Shown piece after piece: positions 1-6,281 of a stretch of 7,687 nucleotides of DNA. The position numbers were made by a program, and so were the translations under genes. Position 1 is the stretch's first letter. Every line of letters begins with the position of its first letter. The notes under the pieces were generated by a model. The model made no database searches. It was not told where the DNA came from and saw only the letters and a list, made by a program, of their open reading frames with translations. The stretch lies in contig JBAUZG010000473.1 in assembly GCA_049585195.1 (NCBI GenBank), positions 1 through 7,687 of the forward strand, written 5' to 3'. This stretch comes from KBS-96 sp049585195 (GTDB lineage Bacteria; Acidobacteriota; Terriglobia; Bryobacterales; Bryobacteraceae).

Positions 1-648
1 GTAATCGACTCCCGGCGGCACGGCGCTCACGGGCGCTCGTCCTATCGTGTCGCGCCATTTGTAACACAGCCCGCGGGCCATATAGTTGTCGCCAATCAGG
101 CCTTCCTGCATTTTGCGGACTGCTTCACGTACCGCAGTCGCAGAGCGGATCTGCGTCCCATGCTGCACGATGCGGTTATACTGCTGAGAGGCCTTTACCA
201 GCTGGTGTCCTTCCCAGATATTGTGTGAGCATGGTTTTTCTACATACACATCTTTCCCTGCCTGGCAGGCCCATATGGCCATCAGGGAATGCCAGTGATT
301 CGGTGTGGCGATAGAAACCGCGTCGATGGATTTGTCTTCCAGAAGCTTTCGGATATCGGTGTACGTCTTGGGTTTGGGCAAGCCCATCTTCTCCATGTCG
401 GCTAAACGCGCGCGGAGAACATTATCATCGATATCGCAGAATGCGGCGATCTGGCAATTCTTGCTTTTCACATAGTTTCGCAAGTGATCTCTACCGCGTC
501 CATGCAGCCCGCAAATCGCGACGCGAACACTGTCATTTGCGCCCAGGACACGATTCGGTTTTAATAACGTCATCGTGCCGAGTGCGGCAGCAGTGACTGT
601 GCTGCTACCGAGAAAATCTCGACGATTCCAGTCTCTGTCTTGTGGCAT
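1..648 (-). CDS. Gfo/Idh/MocA family NAD(P)-dependent oxidoreductase, Tat-exported, C-terminus beyond window
   Basis: The first 216 residues are visible; the C-terminal part lies past the left edge. The ATG at 648 follows a GGAG Shine-Dalgarno that sits next to the stop codon of the upstream gene, which fixes the start. Residues 8-14 (NRRDFLG) form a twin-arginine motif, followed by a short hydrophobic alanine-rich stretch, so export to the periplasm is likely. A Rossmann nucleotide-binding loop lies at about 43-52 (VAICGLHGRG), with an acidic residue ending beta-2 at about 72. The family signatures ATPNHWH (114-120) and EKPCSHN (137-143, with the catalytic-region Lys of EKP) are clear. Family members oxidise or epimerise sugars, inositols and glycosides with a tightly bound cofactor. 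The substrate cannot be named from sequence. It is translated from the same message as the TIM-barrel gene upstream, and a LacI regulator is divergent to both. Confidence 0.93.
   Translation of the reverse strand, partial: MPQDRDWNRRDFLGSSTVTAAALGTMTLLKPNRVLGANDSVRVAICGLHGRGRDHLRNYVKSKNCQIAAFCDIDDNVLRARLADMEKMGLPKPKTYTDIRKLLEDKSIDAVSIATPNHWHSLMAIWACQAGKDVYVEKPCSHNIWEGHQLVKASQQYNRIVQHGTQIRSATAVREAVRKMQEGLIGDNYMARGLCYKWRDTIGRAPVSAVPPGVDY
254..271. repeat. 18-bp palindromic repeat, copy A (inside the oxidoreductase gene)
   Basis: The sequence TTCCCTGCCTGGCAGGCC occurs here and identically at 1222-1239. Its core, CCTGCC-T-GGCAGG at 257-269, is a perfect inverted repeat around one base. In this gene the complement is read as codons for Ala-Cys-Gln-Ala-Gly. 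Confidence 0.7.
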
Positions 649-651
649 GCA

Positions 652-660
652 ATCTCCTTA
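652..660 (-). promoter_or_regulatory. Shine-Dalgarno abutting a stop codon; probable translational coupling
   Basis: On the minus strand the bases read TAAGGAGAT, so the TAA stop of the TIM-barrel gene runs directly into the GGAG ribosome site of the oxidoreductase gene, whose ATG starts at 648. Ribosomes finishing the first gene would end on the second gene's binding site, which favours coupled expression of the two enzymes. Confidence 0.7.
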
Positions 661-1614
661 GATGAGGTACTTGAGTGTTTCCGCGATCAGATTTTTCGTG
701 CCTACGAACGGATCCGCTCCATTCGTCTCGAACTCCATGCAAAAATAGCCGCGATAGGAGGCGGCGCTGGCTAAGCCGAACATCGTCTTCAAATCCACCG
801 GAACTTCCACGCCGTTCTTGGTTTCGACAACGCTTTTGACATGGCACATGTTGAAGACGTGGGTAAGCATGGCCGTGATGGCCCTTTTGTTGTAGTCAGC
901 ATCGTGCCCGATTCGCGAATTTCCAAAATCCGGGAGAGCCCGAAGGTAGGGGTTGGCCGCCTTCTCGATTACGGAGACGATAAAGAATGGATCTTCGGCT
1001 ACGGGATTGTCATTTTCGAGATTTACAACAATCTTGCGCTTCGCGGCGTATTCAGCCATTTCTCCCAGGCTTTCAGCGGCCAGATCGACATCGGCTTTCT
1101 GTCCCTGGGAGCCTTTGATGTGTTGCCGGACACTCGGAGAGTCAATGGCGATCGCCATATCAATCCACTTGCGGCCATCGGCTACGGCGCTCGCGCGAAC
1201 TTCGCGATCCGGAGAATAGAATTCCCTGCCTGGCAGGCCGAGATCGACCACATGCGACCCCGCGGCGGTAACGGCCTTTCGGAAGCGGGCAAAGTAGGCT
1301 GCATCGGTCGAACGAAAATGGTCGATGAGCGGATTGATATTGTGGACGCCGAGCCTATCACCAATTAAGGCAGGAAAATCCGTCATATCAATGCGCGGCT
1401 CAGCATGCCGCGCCGAGTGATTTGACGGGCTGTCGATGTAAGCGCGAAACGGATACGAGGTAACGGACAGACGATCGCGAGGGCTTGTTGGAAAGCTCAG
1501 GGCCGGTCCAGACTGGTCTGCCGCAGCACGGGCGAACAACTGGAGATCTGCAAGAGCGCCGGCGGCTGCCAGAACGATGGAATTTTGGAAAAGATTGCGA
1601 CGAGATAGAGACAA
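658..1614 (-). CDS. Xylose isomerase-like TIM-barrel protein (sugar phosphate isomerase/epimerase family), Tat-exported
   Basis: This is a 318-residue protein. The N-terminus has SRRNLFQ (4-10), a twin-arginine motif, then a hydrophobic Ala-rich segment to about 30, so it is probably exported. The fold is assigned from the metal-site pattern of AP-endonuclease-2/xylose-isomerase-like barrels: Glu200 in NLENDNP, Asp229 in LPDFGN, His258 in CHVK and Glu294 in CMEFET, the usual E/D/H/E set in the right order. Such enzymes isomerise or epimerise sugars, keto-sugars or inositol derivatives. The start is TTG at 1614; AGAGG lies five bases upstream, and no ATG or GTG is available in frame before the preceding stop. 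It is the first gene of the operon, and only nine bases separate its stop from the next start. The substrate is unknown. Confidence 0.88.
   Translation of the reverse strand: MSLSRRNLFQNSIVLAAAGALADLQLFARAAADQSGPALSFPTSPRDRLSVTSYPFRAYIDSPSNHSARHAEPRIDMTDFPALIGDRLGVHNINPLIDHFRSTDAAYFARFRKAVTAAGSHVVDLGLPGREFYSPDREVRASAVADGRKWIDMAIAIDSPSVRQHIKGSQGQKADVDLAAESLGEMAEYAAKRKIVVNLENDNPVAEDPFFIVSVIEKAANPYLRALPDFGNSRIGHDADYNKRAITAMLTHVFNMCHVKSVVETKNGVEVPVDLKTMFGLASAASYRGYFCMEFETNGADPFVGTKNLIAETLKYLI
1222..1239. repeat. 18-bp palindromic repeat, copy B (inside the TIM-barrel gene)
   Basis: This copy is identical to 254-271, with the palindromic core at 1225-1237. Here the complement is read as Gly-Leu-Pro-Gly-Arg-Glu, a different reading frame from copy A, so shared protein sequence does not explain the identity. 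Confidence 0.7.
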
Positions 1615-1768
1615 CGAAACCTCTAAGCGGGAACCATTGCGCTTTACCCTGAGTCAATCATAGGCGTTTCCGAGAGTCAAGAAAAGTTTCTGACATTCGA
1701 GCCAATTCAGCGGCCTCGGTATCGCGCCGTGTAGACTGAGTGGTAATTTACGCATTGGGAATGGTTTC
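1615..1768. promoter_or_regulatory. Divergent control region between the lacI-type gene and the sugar-enzyme operon
   Basis: These 154 bases separate two divergent genes and must hold both promoters and probably the LacI operator. On the minus strand TTGACTC occurs twice, with 23-bp spacing (plus-strand GAGTCAA at 1651-1657 and 1674-1680). TTGACT resembles a -35 box, and a TATGAT lies between the two copies (plus-strand 1658-1663), but neither copy has a -10 at 16-18 bp. I found no convincing CG-centred palindrome of the usual LacI kind. The Shine-Dalgarno sequences are AGAGG for the minus-strand gene and GGGA (1757-1760) for the repressor. Confidence 0.5.
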
Positions 1769-2815
1769 TTGAATAATCGAAAGGTTGGCGTTCGAAAGCC
1801 AAGCTCCTTTAAAGATCTGGCGAAGTTCACAGGCTTCAGCCCGGCTACGATCTCGCGCGTGGCGAAAGGCCAAGTAAATGTCGATCCGGCCATCCGAACA
1901 AAGGTCCGGAAGGCGGCGGAGACGCTGGGGATCGATCTCGACCGGCGGCGAAACGAGAAGTCGAACATTATCGGATTCATGTTGGCGAACCGGGATCTGC
2001 TGCATACTTTTCAAGCGCGTATTCTGTTCGGGTCGGAAACCTACTGCGCATCGCAAGAACGAGAGCTGCTCTTTATGTCTTTTCGCTATTCGCCCCGCGT
2101 TCCGCCTGGCGAGTTGCACTTGCCGAAAATCTTAACGCAGGGCGGCATTGTGCGGGCCATGATCCTTGGCGGAACCAATTCGGCGAACATGCTGACCGCG
2201 CTTCGCGAGCGAGACATTCCCTTTGCGGTGCTTGGAAATAACGTTCTCGGCGAGTGGGACCCGAGTCAATATGACGCGGTGTATTCGGACGATGTGACAG
2301 GCGCAGCAGAATTAACGAAGCATTTGATCGAGGATGGACATCGGAATATTTGGTTTATCGGCGATGTTGAGCTTCCCTGGTACCGCAGATGCGCGCAAGG
2401 CTATCAACAAAGCATGACGGAGGCGGGCCTCGAACCGCGGATGAGCGAAATCCATTCAGACGATCATCAGCTCGGCTATCTGACGATGCGCTCGATCCTC
2501 TCACGCCGCGAGCCCGCCAGCGCGATTTTTGCCGGGTCAGATCAAATAGCACGAGGAGTTTATGAAGCTGTACGCCAGTCCTGGCTGAACATTCCGAGCG
2601 ATATCAGCGTAGCCGGCTTTAACGATAGCGAAGGCGCCCTGATGGACCCTCCTCTGACGAGTGTGCGCGAATTTCCTGAAGAGCTTGGAAAGCACTTGGC
2701 CGAATTTGTGATGCGGCGCATTCAACAGCCGAATCGCGAGCCACAACACCTGGTGATCCCGACGAAAATTATTTTGCGCGCATCTACTCGTCCGCTGGAA
2801 GACAAGGACCGATGA
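1769..2815 (+). CDS. LacI-family transcriptional repressor
   Basis: This 348-residue protein has standard LacI/GalR length and layout. Residues 13-35 (SFKDLAKFTGFSPATISRV) form the N-terminal helix-turn-helix, and the segment at 36-62 continues the DNA-binding domain with a diverged hinge that lacks the usual YxPN. A periplasmic-binding-protein-like effector domain fills about 66-340, with family landmarks SDDVTGA..LTKHLIEDGHRNIWFIG (173-198), FAGSDQIARGVYEAV (254-268), DISVAGFND (278-286), PPLTSVREF (294-302) and the closing LRASTRP (336-342). The start is TTG at 1769 with GGGA eight bases upstream; the nearby ATG at 1761 is out of frame and hits a stop at once. It is divergent from the TIM-barrel/oxidoreductase operon, so it probably represses that operon and responds to a sugar-type ligand. 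Autoregulation is possible. The effector cannot be deduced. Confidence 0.94.
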   Translation: MNNRKVGVRKPSSFKDLAKFTGFSPATISRVAKGQVNVDPAIRTKVRKAAETLGIDLDRRRNEKSNIIGFMLANRDLLHTFQARILFGSETYCASQERELLFMSFRYSPRVPPGELHLPKILTQGGIVRAMILGGTNSANMLTALRERDIPFAVLGNNVLGEWDPSQYDAVYSDDVTGAAELTKHLIEDGHRNIWFIGDVELPWYRRCAQGYQQSMTEAGLEPRMSEIHSDDHQLGYLTMRSILSRREPASAIFAGSDQIARGVYEAVRQSWLNIPSDISVAGFNDSEGALMDPPLTSVREFPEELGKHLAEFVMRRIQQPNREPQHLVIPTKIILRASTRPLEDKDR

Positions 2816-2860
2816 TTCGGGCCGGCGATCCGGCAGAGCCCTTACTGCCACGGAGGTTGG

Positions 2861-2900
2861 GCGTCTCGTAGCCGGGATCTACGGAGCCGCGCGTTTTTCT
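2861..2900 (+). terminator. Probable rho-independent terminator of the lacI-type gene
   Basis: CGTAG (2867-2871) pairs with CTACG (2879-2883) around a seven-base loop. The stem can continue outwards (GCG and CT against AG and CGC) with one bulge and one mismatch to about 2890. A run of five T at 2894-2898, then CTTGTT, follows closely. It lies 46-85 bases after the repressor's stop codon. A smaller hairpin without a T run (GCCGG-CGAT-CCGGC, 2821-2834) precedes it. No folding energy was computed. Confidence 0.5.
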
Positions 2901-2913
2901 TGTTGCCAAACCA

Positions 2914-3130
2914 GCCTAACTTCGTCACAACCACTCCTCTGAAAAACTGGCGGAAGACCGCTCCCTCGCGGTCGCGGCTCGGTTCCGGGCTTGCGGTCTT
3001 TCATCAGCTTTGGTGGCCCGCAGGGCCATGGGGATCTCCCTCGCGGTCGTGGCTCGGAAACGAAGCTTGTGGAGTCAACTGTTTGGCCGAGCCGCGCGCG
3101 CAAGTAAGCGGTCCAGTGACGAAGTTCGGC
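2914..3130 (+). repeat. Intergenic repeat with terminal inverted repeats, copy 1 (long form, 217 bp)
   Basis: The left end GCCTAACTTCGTCAC (2914-2928) and right end GTGACGAAGTTCGGC (3116-3130) are inverted repeats matching at 14 of 15 positions. Further in, ACTGG..ACCGCT on the left answers AGCGGTCCAGT on the right, and GGCTCGG (3051-3057) pairs with CCGAGCC (3087-3093), so the whole unit could fold as a long imperfect hairpin. The same element recurs at 6281-6395 in the same orientation with about 94% identity over the shared parts (7 differences in 115). This copy has 102 extra bases (2938-3039), bounded by CTCC on both sides. Open frames of 74-77 codons inside it look spurious. It resembles intergenic repeats I associate with Solibacter-type genomes, which is unverified memory. 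Confidence 0.85.
2961..3057 (+). repeat. Internal direct repeat within copy 1 (two 22-bp units 75 bp apart)
   Basis: A unit starting CTCCCTCGCGGTCG and ending GGCTCGG occurs at 2961-2982 and 3036-3057 with a single C/T difference. Between the units sits a strong hairpin, TGGCCC-GCA-GGGCCA (3014-3028). The first unit also forms GACCG-8-CGGTC with its left flank (2956-2973). The short copy of the element at 6281 keeps only one version of the unit. Confidence 0.75.
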
Positions 3131-3147
3131 TAGGTGTCGGCTAGGTG
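3126..3147 (+). repeat. Tandem 11-bp duplication at the right edge of repeat copy 1
   Basis: TCGGCTAGGTG is present twice in tandem (3126-3136 and 3137-3147). The first unit takes in the last five bases of the repeat element and six bases of flank, so the duplication straddles the element boundary. It sits where the -35 region of the padR promoter should be. Confidence 0.75.
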
Positions 3148-3154
3148 AACGCGG

Positions 3155-3177
3155 TATACTCCTAGATGAGCTAGGAG
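3155..3177 (+). promoter_or_regulatory. padR promoter -10 with overlapping CTAG-type inverted repeat (putative PadR operator)
   Basis: TATACT at 3155-3160 is a good -10 hexamer; the -35 is poor (TAGGTG at 3131-3136, 18-bp spacer). A perfect 7-bp inverted repeat, CTCCTAG-ATGAG-CTAGGAG (3159-3177), overlaps its end and would cover the start of transcription at about 3167. As a transcript begun there would hold only the right arm, the repeat more likely acts as a DNA-binding site than as an RNA hairpin. PadR-family dimers bind such inverted repeats and often control their own operon, so autorepression of padR-permease is the natural inference. Confidence 0.6.
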
Positions 3178-3178
3178 G
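3173..3178 (+). promoter_or_regulatory. AGGAGG ribosome-binding site, unusually far (15 nt) from the padR start
   Basis: This perfect AGGAGG overlaps the right arm of the putative operator. Fifteen bases separate it from the GTG at 3194. A TGA in the same frame at 3188-3190 rules out an earlier start, so either the long spacing is real or the site is used weakly. Confidence 0.5.
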
Positions 3179-3193
3179 CTCTTTGGTTGAATC

Positions 3194-3535
3194 GTGGGAA
3201 AAACCGCAGACTTACTTCCAGGCACGCTTGACATGCTGATTCTGAAGGCAGTGTCCTTAAAACCGCTGCATGGATATGGCGTGCTGCTGCGCATCCGCCA
3301 GATCTCGGGCGAAGCCCTTGAGATTCCGCAAGGGTCTTTGTATCCTGCGCTGTACCGGTTAGAGCATCAGGGCCTGATCGCCGCCGAATGGGGACAGAGC
3401 GACAACAATCGCCGGGCGAAGTATTACAACTTGACTGCCGCAGGACGGCGCCGGCTGCGTGAGGAAATGGCCGGTTGGAACCGGTTGGCTTCCGCTATTG
3501 CCGCCGCTTTGAATACGACGCCGGAGGAGGTGTAA
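3194..3535 (+). CDS. PadR-family transcriptional regulator
   Basis: This 113-residue protein has the size and pattern of the short PadR regulators that precede acidobacterial permease genes. It opens with the family signature LLPGTLDMLILKAVSLKPLHGYGV (7-30), continues with the winged-helix recognition part IPQGSLYPALYRLEHQGLIAAEW (44-66), and has the wing and following segment NNRRAKYYNLTAAGRRRL (71-88) before a short C-terminal dimerisation helix. The start is GTG at 3194, since the frame is closed just upstream. The gene ends one base before the permease GTG, so the two form one transcript. It probably represses its own operon through the CTAG inverted repeat in the promoter and is released by a ligand or membrane-stress signal. 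The ligand is unknown. Confidence 0.93.
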   Translation: MGKTADLLPGTLDMLILKAVSLKPLHGYGVLLRIRQISGEALEIPQGSLYPALYRLEHQGLIAAEWGQSDNNRRAKYYNLTAAGRRRLREEMAGWNRLASAIAAALNTTPEEV

Positions 3536-3536
3536 C

Positions 3537-6206
3537 GTGTTAGCCCGTTTTCGTTCTCTGTTTCGTGCGCTCGCCTCGCGACGTGATTTCGAAGCAGGTA
3601 TGGCGGAAGAGCTGCGGTTCCACATCGAGCGATACACTGACGATCTAGTGCGGGCAGGCCTGCCGCGGGAAGAAGCTCGCCGGCGCGCACGCATCGAGTT
3701 CGGCGGCGTCAATACCGTCAAAGGAGAGTGCCGCGAAGCCCGCCGCCTTCACGTCTTTGATGAACTGGGGCGTGAGCTGCGCTACGCCCTCCGATTGCTC
3801 CGCAAGACACCCGGATTCACAATCACTGCTCTTCTTACTCTGGCCCTCTGTCTCGGCGCGAATCTAACAATCTTCGCCGTGATCGACTCAATCCTGCTGC
3901 GTCCATTGCCGTTTCCAGACTCCAACCGCCTGGTCACTCTGTTCAATACGTATCCAAAAGCTGGTGTCATGCGCGACGGTTCCTCACTCACCAACTACTA
4001 CGAACGCCGCGGCCATATTCCCGCATTCAGTTCGCTCTCGATCTATCGCTACAGTACGGCTGTTGTCGGGGAAGCCGGCTCAACGGTGCGCGAACAGATC
4101 ACACAGGTATCTCCGGACTTTTTTACCAGTCTTGGTCGGGGTCCTGCGATCGGACGCGCGTTCACGGAAGCGGAGACAACCTATCAAACAGACGACGTTG
4201 TTATTCTCAGCGACGATTATTGGCGGCAGCATTTCAATGCCGATCCCCACGTAATTGGGCGGCAGATTTGGGTTGATGCTGTTCCCAAAACAGTAATAGG
4301 CGTCCTGCCTCACAGCTTTGCCTTTCTCTCCTCTGAAGCCCGGTTATACTTCCCACTTGCGTCGCGCCCTGAAGACCGTTCACCCTTACAGCGGCATTCA
4401 GGCGGGAACGTCATTCAAATGATTGCCCGTCTCAAGCCAGCCGCCACTCTGGCGCAAGCCCAATCGCAAATTGACGCGCAAAATACCGGTTTGGAGGTAG
4501 ACGATCCGCAGGCCAAAATGATGGCCGATGCGGGCTTCCGTACCGTAATCGTGCCGCTCCATGCCGATCATGTGGCGGCAGTTCGCCCCACGCTGCTGCT
4601 TCTACAAGCCGGCGTGCTTACGCTTCTCCTGATTGGAACGGTTAACCTTGCCAACCTGCTTCTGATTCGCGCCCACGCGCGATCCAAGGAACTCGCTGTC
4701 CGGCAAGCGCTGGGCGCAAGTTGGCGCTACGTCGTGAGCGAAGCGCTAGTCGAAACCATTCTGCTGACGGTGGCTGGGGGAATGGCCGGCCTCGGGGTTG
4801 GAGCTGGAGGAATTCGCCTTCTCGACGCTCTGGGCGCCAATCGGTTACCGCTAGGAGCTCACATCGCCTTCGACGCGCGCGTGGCGACGATCGCGCTTAC
4901 TGCGGCTATCACGATGGGCATTGTGCTCGCAATCCCAATGACCTGGTTCAATCTGCGCGACCAACTCACTAACGCGCTCCAATCTGAATCTCGCGGCGGA
5001 ACTACCGATCGCACCGCCCAAATCCTGCGCCATAGCTTCGTCGTCGCTCAGATCGCCTTGGCATTTGTCCTGTTGACCGGAGCCGGCCTGCTGGGGCTGA
5101 GTCTCAAACATGTGACGGACGTTTCTCCGGGTTTCCGAGCCGATCACGTTCTCACCGGGCAAATTTCGCTCCCCTCGAAGAACTACCCGGACGGGGCAGC
5201 CCGTGTTGCCTTTGTTGAAAAGCTCATGGACCAGGCCGACCATCAACCAGGAGTGTTATCGGCCGGCGTGGTGAATAATGTGCCACTCAGCGGCAGAAGC
5301 GGCAAAAGTGCTGCTACGGTGAAAGGCTACGTTCTCCGGCCTGGGGAATCGCCGCGCGGCAACTACTCGTATAACGTGGCTGGCGACTACTTCCGCACGA
5401 TGGGTTTCTCGTTGTTAGCGGGACGCTTTCTTACCGACTTCGATTCGCGGCGCGCGTCGCGAGTTTGCGTGGTAGACGAGGATTTTGCACGGTACTACTG
5501 GCCGCACGGTAGTGCTCTGGACCATCGACTATTCCAGGGATCCGAAGCGGGCCCCGATGCAGAGGCATTCACCATAGTCGGCGTAGTTGGCAGAGTGAAA
5601 CAGGCAGGGCTTGCCGACGATACGGCTCAGGGCGCCGTTTACTATCCGTATGTCTTCGACACCAACGACAACATCTTTGTGGCCGTTCGCACCAGTCTCC
5701 CACCGGAATCGCTCGGGCTGACACTGCAAAAGGTTGTTCGGCAGATCGATGCCAGTCTGCCAGTCAATGACCTCCGGACGATGGACACGCGCATATCCGA
5801 TAGCCTGGTTGTCCGCCGCTCACCGGCATTGCTAGCCGCCTTCTTCTCTGGGATAGCTCTGCTGCTGACTGGCATTGGCACGTATGGCGTCTTGAGCTAC
5901 GCCGTGGCGCAGCGACGGCGTGAGATCGGCATACGCATGGCATTAGGAGCTGGGCCCGCGCAGATTCGCGGCCAGTTCTTTTCCCTCGCTTTACGCCTGC
6001 TCGGTGGCGGCACGTTACTTGGCCTCGTCGGAGCATGGATGACAGGCCGCGCCATACAGACGGTTCTCTTCCACGTATCCCCTCTTAACGGGGTGACACT
6101 CACCGGCGCGGCTGCCGTTATGGCGCTTGTGTGCCTGGTGGCTTGTTTGCTGCCTGCTCACCGCGCTGCCCGGACCTCGCCGATGCAAGCTCTTGCCGGC
6201 CAATAG
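3537..6206 (+). CDS. ADOP-type ABC transporter permease (duplicated MacB/FtsX domains)
   Basis: This 889-residue protein has a GTG start with GGAGGAGG six bases upstream, one base after the padR stop. Residues 1-75 form the charged cytoplasmic prefix typical of PadR-linked permeases (FRALASRRDFEAGMAEELRFHIE, GLPREEARRRARIEFGG). Then come two MacB/FtsX halves. In half one, a first membrane helix lies at about 95-118 followed by LLRPLPF, with an extracytoplasmic domain at about 125-345 and helices at about 352-376, 404-428 and 450-468. In half two, helices lie at about 497-521, 764-788, 815-838 and 854-873, with a second extracytoplasmic domain at about 525-755. The cytoplasmic FtsX loop signature occurs twice (SKELAVRQALGAS, RREIGIRMALGAG), and the C-terminus ends PMQALAGQ. 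No ATPase gene is adjacent, which is usual for these orphan permeases. Relatives drive export or mechanotransmission; the cargo is unknown. Confidence 0.95.
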   Translation: MLARFRSLFRALASRRDFEAGMAEELRFHIERYTDDLVRAGLPREEARRRARIEFGGVNTVKGECREARRLHVFDELGRELRYALRLLRKTPGFTITALLTLALCLGANLTIFAVIDSILLRPLPFPDSNRLVTLFNTYPKAGVMRDGSSLTNYYERRGHIPAFSSLSIYRYSTAVVGEAGSTVREQITQVSPDFFTSLGRGPAIGRAFTEAETTYQTDDVVILSDDYWRQHFNADPHVIGRQIWVDAVPKTVIGVLPHSFAFLSSEARLYFPLASRPEDRSPLQRHSGGNVIQMIARLKPAATLAQAQSQIDAQNTGLEVDDPQAKMMADAGFRTVIVPLHADHVAAVRPTLLLLQAGVLTLLLIGTVNLANLLLIRAHARSKELAVRQALGASWRYVVSEALVETILLTVAGGMAGLGVGAGGIRLLDALGANRLPLGAHIAFDARVATIALTAAITMGIVLAIPMTWFNLRDQLTNALQSESRGGTTDRTAQILRHSFVVAQIALAFVLLTGAGLLGLSLKHVTDVSPGFRADHVLTGQISLPSKNYPDGAARVAFVEKLMDQADHQPGVLSAGVVNNVPLSGRSGKSAATVKGYVLRPGESPRGNYSYNVAGDYFRTMGFSLLAGRFLTDFDSRRASRVCVVDEDFARYYWPHGSALDHRLFQGSEAGPDAEAFTIVGVVGRVKQAGLADDTAQGAVYYPYVFDTNDNIFVAVRTSLPPESLGLTLQKVVRQIDASLPVNDLRTMDTRISDSLVVRRSPALLAAFFSGIALLLTGIGTYGVLSYAVAQRRREIGIRMALGAGPAQIRGQFFSLALRLLGGGTLLGLVGAWMTGRAIQTVLFHVSPLNGVTLTGAAAVMALVCLVACLLPAHRAARTSPMQALAGQ

Positions 6207-6262
6207 AGAATCTCCAGGCCTTTACGCGTCCTGGCAGCAGATAAGCACGAATAATTGTGACG

Positions 6263-6281
6263 GCGCTAGCCTAGCGCTAGG
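6263..6281. repeat. CTAG-rich overlapping palindromes at the left edge of repeat copy 2
   Basis: GCGCTAG-C-CTAGCGC (6263-6277) is a perfect inverted repeat with 7-bp arms, and it overlaps a second perfect palindrome, CCTAGCGCTAGG (6270-6281). Three CTAG tetramers fall in 15 bases. There is no T run, so a standard terminator is unlikely, although the site lies just after the permease gene. A weaker hairpin, CCAGG-11-CCTGG, sits at 6214-6234. Confidence 0.7.

Noticed and set aside
841..1368. 175-codon plus-strand open frame
   Set aside because: It lies wholly antisense to the TIM-barrel gene, whose metal ligands and ribosome site are clear; the frame has no recognisable domain and looks like a GC-driven shadow.
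1753..1763. CATT-GGG-AATG inverted repeat near the lacI-type start as an operator
   Set aside because: The arms are only four bases with no extension and not CG-centred; it is expected by chance and mostly reflects the ribosome-site region.
2914..3130. CRISPR array or tRNA in the repeat regions
   Set aside because: There are no regularly spaced short repeats with unique spacers, and no cloverleaf or conserved T-loop sequence could be traced.
2900..3133. 77-codon plus-strand frame, and a 74-codon minus-strand frame at 2879-3103
   Set aside because: Both are made almost entirely of the intergenic repeat, are low-complexity (Arg/Pro/Ser/Gly) and lack proper ribosome sites. Copy 2 of the repeat does not preserve the frame because of the 102-bp difference.
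6214..6234. CCAGG-11-CCTGG hairpin after the permease as a terminator
   Set aside because: It has a short stem, a long loop and no T run; the repeat and palindrome downstream are better candidates for ending transcription.
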